Shown here: piece after piece, positions 23,853-23,884 of the stretch | Numbering within the stretch: the first letter of the stretch is position 1 | Layout of the letters: every line of letters begins with the position of its first letter | Assembly: GCA_009775195.1 (NCBI GenBank) | Contig: VSPF01000017.1 | Coordinates: 1-23,884 of the forward strand | DNA: 23,884 nucleotides | Direction: 5' to 3' | Source of the DNA: Muribaculaceae bacterium | GTDB lineage: Bacteria > Bacteroidota > Bacteroidia > Bacteroidales > Muribaculaceae | Notes under the pieces: generated by a model | The model's database searches: none | Told to the model about the DNA's origin: nothing | The model's input: only the letters and a program-made list of their open reading frames with translations | Position numbers and translations under genes: made by a program

Positions 23853-23884
23853 ATGGAAATGGAAGATACATACATTCGATTCGA
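23853..23884 (+). CDS. Partial coding sequence at the right edge
   Basis: Only about ten codons are present (MEMEDTYIRF), starting just downstream of a strong promoter. A second in-frame ATG lies two codons on. The protein cannot be identified from so little sequence. Confidence 0.5.
   Translation, partial: MEMEDTYIRF

Overview
The window looks like the chromosome of a gut-type Bacteroidales bacterium, and Muribaculaceae or a close relative is my best guess. Four things point there. (1) Five intergenic regions carry the Bacteroidetes housekeeping promoter, TTTG, 19-20 bases, then TAnnTTTG, at sensible distances from start codons. (2) Protein families typical of the phylum are present: a GLPGLI-family protein, a SusC/RagA-like outer-membrane receptor with a carboxypeptidase-like regulatory domain, a DUF2807 'head GIN' lipoprotein, and secreted proteins with a short type-IX-like C-terminal tail. 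(3) The serC-serA pair has the short form of SerA, with Lys in the catalytic His position. (4) Shine-Dalgarno sequences are generally absent. The genus is inference; the sequence alone does not fix it.

Layout. 83-3051 (minus strand): a YqgE-like protein, then serC-serA, the first two steps of serine synthesis from 3-phosphoglycerate. 3183-7664 (minus): a two-gene unit for secreted proteins, a 437-residue YD-repeat-like protein followed by a 1050-residue multidomain adhesin-like protein, closed by a strong terminator. 7869-8396 (plus): a small outer-membrane beta-barrel. 8430-11136 (minus): a two-gene unit made of a SanA-like protein with an RsiV/DUF3298-like C-terminal extension and a membrane-anchored alpha-helical protein of unknown role. 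11327-14944 (minus): a GH31 lipoprotein glycosidase preceded by an AT-rich gene for an exported protein I do not recognise. 15034-17571 (minus): a tight operon of a small helical protein, a cyclophilin-type lipoprotein and an M16 zinc protease. 17681-19012 (minus): a DUF234-type AAA ATPase whose start codon abuts a 108-bp element with 17-bp perfect terminal inverted repeats. 19399-22757 (plus): the TonB-receptor-like protein and GLPGLI protein, joined by an ATGA overlap and followed by a terminator. 22945-23793 (plus): the DUF2807 lipoprotein behind an ECF-sigma-like promoter. A further gene begins at 23853 and runs off the window.

Taken together the window is mostly envelope and secretion biology (surface adhesins, outer-membrane barrels, lipoproteins, periplasmic folding and proteolysis) next to a core amino-acid operon. 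I see no CRISPR array, prophage, complete insertion sequence, rRNA or tRNA. The less ordinary items are the SanA/DUF3298 fusion with a base-composition step at its domain border, the inverted-repeat element at the ATPase start, a 19-bp repeat hairpin placed at the stop codons of two unrelated genes, a terminator loop that contains a stop codon, and the ECF-like promoter with an upstream palindrome. I did not find convincing evidence of a wholly new multi-gene system. The SanA/DUF3298 plus alpha-helical membrane protein pair is the best candidate for uncharacterised biology.
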